In this document: in pieces, positions 60,153 through 64,000 of the stretch
Position numbering within the stretch: the stretch's first letter is position 1
Layout of the letters: every line of letters begins with the position of its first letter
DNA from: Pseudarthrobacter sp. PS3-L1
Lineage (GTDB): Bacteria; Actinomycetota; Actinomycetes; Actinomycetales; Micrococcaceae
Direction of reading: 5' to 3'
NCBI RefSeq assembly: GCF_030063285.1
Contig: NZ_JASISU010000001.1
Coordinates: 124,001-188,000 of the forward strand
Length of the DNA: 64,000 bases
Made by a program: the position numbers and the translations under genes
Notes under the pieces: generated by a model
The model's database searches: none
What the model saw: only the letters and a program-made list of their open reading frames with translations
Told to the model about the DNA's origin: nothing

Positions 60153-62073
60153 TGCGGGGTTGCTCACCGTCTTGGGGACGGACGCGCAGCCAGACATACT
60201 GGTGCGCCGCCAGGGCCAGGCCGCCATCGAGTCGCCAGGGCTCATCGCTGAGAAGGTCGACGGCGGCTGGCATGAATCCGGAAAAGGTTGCTGCAGGAAG
60301 CACTTGTGGGAAGTCCGTGAAGTTCGCCAGCATCAGCACCACTGTCCCGTCGCCGGGTCGCTGGTACGCGAGGACCCCTGGATTCCCGGTATGGAAATCA
60401 ATCAATCTGGTTCCAGCGAATTCCGCCGTGTGCGCGCGAACCTCAATCATCCGCCGGAGGCCAGCATAGATCGTTGACTCAAGCGTTCCGGGTTCCTCGC
60501 GTCGGGCGTACTGCGCCGCCGGGTAATGCGGCCGATGCACCCAGCGGCTGTCGGCGTCGTGCCCGTCCTCCAGGGCGTACTGGTAGTCGTTTAACTGGCC
60601 CACCTCGTCGCCAAGGTAGAGCAGTGGGATTCCGCCGGTGCTGAAGATAACGGAGTGTGCAAGCAGGATACGGCTGACTGCGTGAACCGGATCCTGCTCC
60701 AGGCCTGCCAGGGACGCAGTGGTTCCGGAAATGCGGCAGTCTCCGGTTTTAGGGTTGTCCTGGAACGGAACCCCACGGGCGAAGCTTCCCGGGAACCTGT
60801 TGACGTAAAAGGAATTCAGGAAACGGCGGTGTTCAAAGCCGTTGATACCGTGCTCGGCAGCATCTTCGTCGGCAAAGGTCCAGCCGATATCGTCGTGACT
60901 GCGGACGTAATTGACCCAGGCTGTCCCGTCGGGGATAGTGTGCCGTTGCTCCAATGCCGCGGACAAAAGCGTCACGTTCCGCGTAGCCAGGGAATCCCAG
61001 ATGAGGGCCATCTGCAGTGGATTGTAGGAGATCTGGCATTCGGCTGGATCAATGTACTTGGCTACCTCGTCCGGGTGCACGATTGCCTCAGATTTGAACA
61101 GCATGGAGGGCGCTGCCAACCGGCAGACCTTGTTGAAGGCCCGGAGCAGGGTATGCGCCTGGGGCAGGTTCTCACTTGGTGTCCCCAACTGCTTCCAGAT
61201 AAACGCCACGGCATCCATGCGGAGGATATCCACACCCTGGTTGGCCAGGAACAGCATCTCTCCGGCCATGGCGCGAAAAACGTCAGGGTTTGAATAGTTC
61301 AGGTCCCACTGGTAGGTGTGGAATGTGGTCCACACCCAGCGGCCGTCAGCCTGCTGAACGAAGGAGCCCGGATGATCATCGGGGAAGATTTCGCGGACGT
61401 CCTTTTCGAAGGCGTCAGGCATGGTGCGGTCCGGATGCATCCAGTAGTAGTCGCTGAATTCAGGGTCCCCGGCGGCAGCTTTGGTTGCCCACTCGTGCTC
61501 GTTGGAGGTGTGGTTGAAGATGAAGTCCACCACCAGGCTGATGCCGTTGGCCCGCAGATCTGCGGCCAACACCGTAAGGTCTTCCATGGTGCCCAGCATG
61601 GGGTTGACCTGGCGATAACTGGAGACAGCGTAGCCCCCGTCGGAAAACGGCTCCGGCGCCAGGAACAGGGGCATCAGATGCAGGTATGTCAGCCCCAGTT
61701 CCTTGAAATACGGGATGCGGGCGCGCACTCCGGCCAGGTCCTCCGCATAACGATCCACGTAACAGACCCCGCCCAGCATGGTGTTGGACTGGAACCAGCC
61801 AGTGTTGCCGGCACGCTCTGCATCCATGGCTTTCAGCCCAGCAGGACGCTCCCGCCAGGACTGGGCGCACTGTTGGATAAGTGCCGTGAGCTGATCCAGC
61901 CAGTCAGCGCGCCCACCGTACAGCGAGTGGAAGAGTTCGCAGAGCTCAGCAAAGTGCATATCCAGGTGAGCCTGAAAATCTGCGTCGTCAGATGCGGAAC
62001 CGCTGATGTCGGGAGTGTGGGCAAGCGCTGAGCGAATGTGGCTGAGGGCGGTGGTGCCTCCGGAAAAATCCAT
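60142..62073 (-). CDS. Amylosucrase (GH13, sucrose-active)
   Basis: 643-aa GH13 enzyme of the amylosucrase/sucrose-hydrolase group. Region I VVDFIFNHTSNEHEW, region II ILRMDAVAFIWKQLG (Asp nucleophile), region III MLFKSEAIVHPDEV (Glu acid/base), region IV NYVRSHDDIGWTF. The unusual helical N-terminal domain (about 1-100) is also present, as in Neisseria amylosucrase (636 aa). It would split sucrose to fructose and glucan, or to glucose. No signal peptide, so it acts in the cytosol. Thirteen bp after the GntR regulator on the same strand. Confidence 0.9.
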   Translation of the reverse strand: MDFSGGTTALSHIRSALAHTPDISGSASDDADFQAHLDMHFAELCELFHSLYGGRADWLDQLTALIQQCAQSWRERPAGLKAMDAERAGNTGWFQSNTMLGGVCYVDRYAEDLAGVRARIPYFKELGLTYLHLMPLFLAPEPFSDGGYAVSSYRQVNPMLGTMEDLTVLAADLRANGISLVVDFIFNHTSNEHEWATKAAAGDPEFSDYYWMHPDRTMPDAFEKDVREIFPDDHPGSFVQQADGRWVWTTFHTYQWDLNYSNPDVFRAMAGEMLFLANQGVDILRMDAVAFIWKQLGTPSENLPQAHTLLRAFNKVCRLAAPSMLFKSEAIVHPDEVAKYIDPAECQISYNPLQMALIWDSLATRNVTLLSAALEQRHTIPDGTAWVNYVRSHDDIGWTFADEDAAEHGINGFEHRRFLNSFYVNRFPGSFARGVPFQDNPKTGDCRISGTTASLAGLEQDPVHAVSRILLAHSVIFSTGGIPLLYLGDEVGQLNDYQYALEDGHDADSRWVHRPHYPAAQYARREEPGTLESTIYAGLRRMIEVRAHTAEFAGTRLIDFHTGNPGVLAYQRPGDGTVVLMLANFTDFPQVLPAATFSGFMPAAVDLLSDEPWRLDGGLALAAHQYVWLRVRPQDGEQPRNDE

Positions 62074-62085
62074 GGTGCCAGATTC

Positions 62086-62811
62086 TCACGCCGTACCTGC
62101 ACCGAGGCGCATAGACACCTGATACCTGTCCGAGCGGTACGTGGAGACCGTGTATTCAATGGGGACGTCCTGCCCGGCGGCACCCGCGAATGAGCGTCGC
62201 TTGAACAAGAGGACAGGGGCTCCGACCTCAATATCGAGGAACCCCGCCGTTTCCGCTGACGCGGCAGCTGCTTCCACGGTCTGCTCAGCATGCTGCACTG
62301 CGTTGCCGGTGGCGGCCAGGCAGCGGTAGAGGGACCCGGTGAGGTCCGCTGCCAGCAAATCAGGCAGCAGCCGGGGCGGCAGCCACGATTCATCCACGCT
62401 GACGGGTGCCCCATTTGCCATCCGCACCCGTTGGACCTTGTAGGCGGTGGCTCCGGCGGGAAGTCCGAGGTGCTGCCGGACCGTGGGGGGAGCTGCTGCA
62501 GTGGTTGCGGTGATGACTCGGGTGCTTGGGGTGAACCCCGCTGCGCGCATGTCCTCGTTAAAGGAAGCCAGGTGCAGGGTTGACTGAACCAGGCCATGGG
62601 AGACAAACGTCCCCTTGCCTTTGATGCGGACCAGGGCGCCATCCTGGACAAGATCGGAGATGGCCCGACGGATCGTGATCCGCGAGACACCGAACTTGTC
62701 TTCGAGCTGCCTTTCCCCCATCAAGGCATCTCCGGGCTGCAGATCTGCAGCCACCAGGTCCTGGATCAGGCGGCGGACCCGGACGTGCTTAAGTTCCCCT
62801 GCGCTTTCCAT
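62086..62811 (-). CDS. GntR/HutC regulator with UTRA domain (DasR/NagR-like)
   Basis: 241-aa regulator. HTH: GERQLEDKFGVSRITIRRAI then GALVRIKGKGTFV; UTRA effector domain from about residue 85 to the end (SFNEDMRAAG, KVQRVRMANGAPVSVDESW). This HutC group senses phosphorylated sugars such as GlcN-6P. It sits 5 bp after the EIIA gene and 12 bp before amylosucrase in one leftward unit. Its likely operator is the 22-bp palindrome at 63624. Confidence 0.9.
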   Translation of the reverse strand: MESAGELKHVRVRRLIQDLVAADLQPGDALMGERQLEDKFGVSRITIRRAISDLVQDGALVRIKGKGTFVSHGLVQSTLHLASFNEDMRAAGFTPSTRVITATTAAAPPTVRQHLGLPAGATAYKVQRVRMANGAPVSVDESWLPPRLLPDLLAADLTGSLYRCLAATGNAVQHAEQTVEAAAASAETAGFLDIEVGAPVLLFKRRSFAGAAGQDVPIEYTVSTYRSDRYQVSMRLGAGTA

Positions 62812-62816
62812 GACTC

Positions 62817-63302
62817 CTATTGTCCCGGCAATACAAACAGCTGACCGCCAGTCTCTACGGAATCAACTGATGTGGGGGCTGCCACAAGGTCAGGCTTGCT
62901 GTCCAGCACCACCACGGGGCTGCAGAGGCTCAAACCCGCGGCCCTGGCATGGGTGGCATCGACTGTGACCATTGGATCTCCGGCCTTGACCATGTCGCCC
63001 TTCGACGCAAGGACGGTGAAACCTGCCCCCTTGAGCTTCACAGTATCGATACCAATGTGGACCAGGATTGCGGGGCCAGCTGTGTGCTGGATGATGAATG
63101 CGTGGGGCAGGACCTTGATGACCTTGCCGTCCAACGGCGCGACGGCGGTAAGGGTCTCAGCGTTCTCATCGGGCAGAATTGCCACGCCTCCGCCGACAAG
63201 TCCCTTGGCGAAGACTGGATCCGGAACGTCGCTGAGCGCCACGACCCGGCCGGGCAGCGGGGCGGTGACGGCGAGGGTCGACATTGCGGACGCCGTGCTC
63301 AC
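62817..63302 (-). CDS. PTS EIIA component, glucose/Crr type
   Basis: 161-aa phosphocarrier with the Crr fold. ALSDVPDPVFAKGLVGGGVAI, then HAFIIQHTAGPAILVHIGID contains the two active-site histidines, and LKGAGFTVLASKGDMVKAGD. The GTG start overlaps the EIIB stop (GTGA). It transfers phosphate from HPr to EIIB; an in-frame ATG six codons later is an alternative start. Confidence 0.93.
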   Translation of the reverse strand: MSTASAMSTLAVTAPLPGRVVALSDVPDPVFAKGLVGGGVAILPDENAETLTAVAPLDGKVIKVLPHAFIIQHTAGPAILVHIGIDTVKLKGAGFTVLASKGDMVKAGDPMVTVDATHARAAGLSLCSPVVVLDSKPDLVAAPTSVDSVETGGQLFVLPGQ

Positions 63303-63529
63303 ATCAGGTCCTGGATGTCCTCGGCGAGGCTCTCGGCCTCGGGGCCCACAACAACCTGGACCACGGTTCCCGCCACCATCACGCCGTGCGCGCCAGCGGC
63401 CTTGAGGGCTGCCTGGTCAACGATCGAGGAGTCGAGTACCTCCGTGCGCAGCCGTGTGATGCAGCCTTCAATTTCTTCAATGTTCTTGGCTCCGCCGAGT
63501 GCGGCGAGGATGATTTCAGCTTTGGACAT
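63299..63529 (-). CDS. PTS EIIB component, glucose/GlcNAc type
   Basis: 76-aa EIIB domain. The phosphocysteine lies in IEEIEGCITRLRTEVLD, followed by the family's VDQAALKAAGAHGVMVAG and VQVVVGPEAESLAEDI. ATG at 63529 with CCAGGAGTGGAC is chosen; the open frame reaches 63628. EIIB and EIIA are separate proteins here, as in Streptomyces nagF/crr. Divergent from the EIIC gene. Confidence 0.92.
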   Translation of the reverse strand: MSKAEIILAALGGAKNIEEIEGCITRLRTEVLDSSIVDQAALKAAGAHGVMVAGTVVQVVVGPEAESLAEDIQDLM

Positions 63530-63623
63530 GTCCACTCCTGGGAATTGGTGGTGAAGGATTTCGGCCCGCACTGCTGGGCTGTGAGGTTGACAAGATACCC
63601 CACTACGCTTCACAGTGATGACT

Positions 63624-63645
63624 GTCACTGGTTATAACCAGTGAC
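63624..63645. promoter_or_regulatory. 22-bp perfect palindrome, GntR/DasR-type operator
   Basis: GTCACTGGTTA and its complement form an uninterrupted 22-bp palindrome. Its core ACTGGTTATAACCAGT has the layout of DasR dre sites (ACTGGT...ACCAGT) and the HutC-group GT-N-TA-N-AC pattern. It lies 94 bp before the EIIB start and 57 bp before the EIIC start, so one site can control both directions. Confidence 0.75.
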
Positions 63646-63702
63646 CAAAACTCTACCCACTCCGGAATCTCCGCACAAGCACCCTGCCCGAAACGAGGAA
63701 CC

Positions 63703-64000
63703 ATGTCCACAGAAAACCCCTTAGCATCGGCTGACGCCGGGCTCGGTGGAAAGCCTGCTGGTGGGAGCGATTCAAGCCCCGCTCCCGCCAAGAAGAAAGG
63801 TGACAGCAGGGCGTTGCAGAACATGCAGCGTTTTGGCCGCAGCCTCATGCTTCCCATTGCCGCCCTTCCCGCGGCAGCACTCCTGCTGCGCCTCGGCCAG
63901 GATGACCTCCTGGGCAGGTTCGAGGGACTGAGTACCGTGGCCCAGGTCATCGGTGCTGCTGGTGGGGCCCTCTTTGACAACCTGCCGCTCTTGTTTGCTG
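63703..64000 (+). CDS. PTS EIIC component, 5' part (truncated by window end)
   Basis: First 99 codons of a PTS permease. A Pro/Ala/Lys-rich cytosolic head (MSTENPLASADAGLGGKPAG...) is followed by LQNMQRFGRSLMLPIAALPA and AALLLRLGQDDLLG, the usual EIIC (PtsG/NagE) beginning. It would transport and phosphorylate glucose or N-acetylglucosamine together with the EIIA/EIIB encoded on the other strand. RBS ACGAGGAACC. The rest lies beyond the window. Confidence 0.9.
   Translation, partial: MSTENPLASADAGLGGKPAGGSDSSPAPAKKKGDSRALQNMQRFGRSLMLPIAALPAAALLLRLGQDDLLGRFEGLSTVAQVIGAAGGALFDNLPLLFA

Noticed and set aside
1..64000. Possible tRNA, rRNA, riboswitch, insertion sequence or prophage
   Set aside because: I looked for conserved tRNA arms, IS transposase motifs and phage genes by eye and saw none. 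Weak cases could be missed; a tRNAscan and Rfam search would settle it.

Overview
The window is high-GC, densely coded DNA from an actinobacterium, most probably a member of the Micrococcaceae (Arthrobacter/Pseudarthrobacter type). Supporting this are a dnaK-grpE-dnaJ-hspR cluster preceded by HAIR-type HspR sites, DUF4193 and DUF1737 small proteins, a DUF222/HNH endonuclease, a GuaB1 protein, an Mn/Fe homoprotocatechuate dioxygenase of the type known from Arthrobacter and Brevibacterium, and frequent GTG starts. I saw no rRNA, tRNA, insertion sequence, prophage or CRISPR array. It reads as ordinary chromosome with a catabolic segment.

Layout. 0-4.1 kb: a carbohydrate ABC importer (binding lipoprotein, two permeases) followed by a DeoR repressor. 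4.1-9.7 kb: a membrane protein, MscL, an XRE-HTH/MurA-like fusion, a membrane-anchored esterase, and a rhodanese/DUF1737 pair beside the 3' relic of a deleted metZ. 9.8-16.5 kb: acyl-CoA ligase, thiolase, GNAT, PadR, UbiB-like kinase, GrpB. 16.5-26.2 kb: folate genes (pabC, and a P-loop kinase-PabB fusion), cardiolipin synthase, a MerR/SulP pair, a phosphatase, LysE exporter, methyltransferase and MarR. 26.5-33.8 kb: MMPL transporter, an acidic repeat protein, an MFS/ArsR divergent pair, an EAL phosphodiesterase, and an XRE-cupin/thioredoxin-reductase-like pair. 33.8-38.1 kb: the dnaK heat-shock operon. 38.1-43.5 kb: HNH protein, MFS, glutaminase-STAS and a PLD protein. 43.5-57.5 kb: aromatic catabolism. 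It holds the homoprotocatechuate meta-cleavage operon (an HpaG-like/RraA fusion, GntR, hpaE, hpaD, hpaH, hpaI), guaB1, a Baeyer-Villiger monooxygenase fused to an alpha/beta hydrolase, an EthR-like TetR, a 3-hydroxyacyl-CoA dehydrogenase and a MobA-like 3-hydroxybenzoate hydroxylase. 57.5-64 kb: DUF302, prephenate dehydratase, a DUF1990 relic, proline iminopeptidase, amylosucrase, and a split glucose/GlcNAc-type PTS with a DasR-like GntR regulator.

How parts work together. The hpa genes form one leftward transcript that should turn 3,4-dihydroxyphenylacetate into pyruvate and succinic semialdehyde. The MobA-like enzyme would turn 3-hydroxybenzoate into protocatechuate, whose further breakdown lies outside the window. 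Several regulator-target pairs have visible palindromes between them: HspR/dnaK, XRE-cupin, ArsR/MFS, MerR/SulP, EthR-like/BVMO and GntR/PTS. The most unusual content is a set of four domain fusions (HTH-MurA, kinase-PabB, FAH-RraA, BVMO-hydrolase), two gene relics (metZ, DUF1990), a four-repeat acidic protein and a very long hairpin inside the dnaK operon. No single system is unmistakably new. The BVMO-hydrolase and FAH-RraA fusions are the best candidates for undescribed enzymology.
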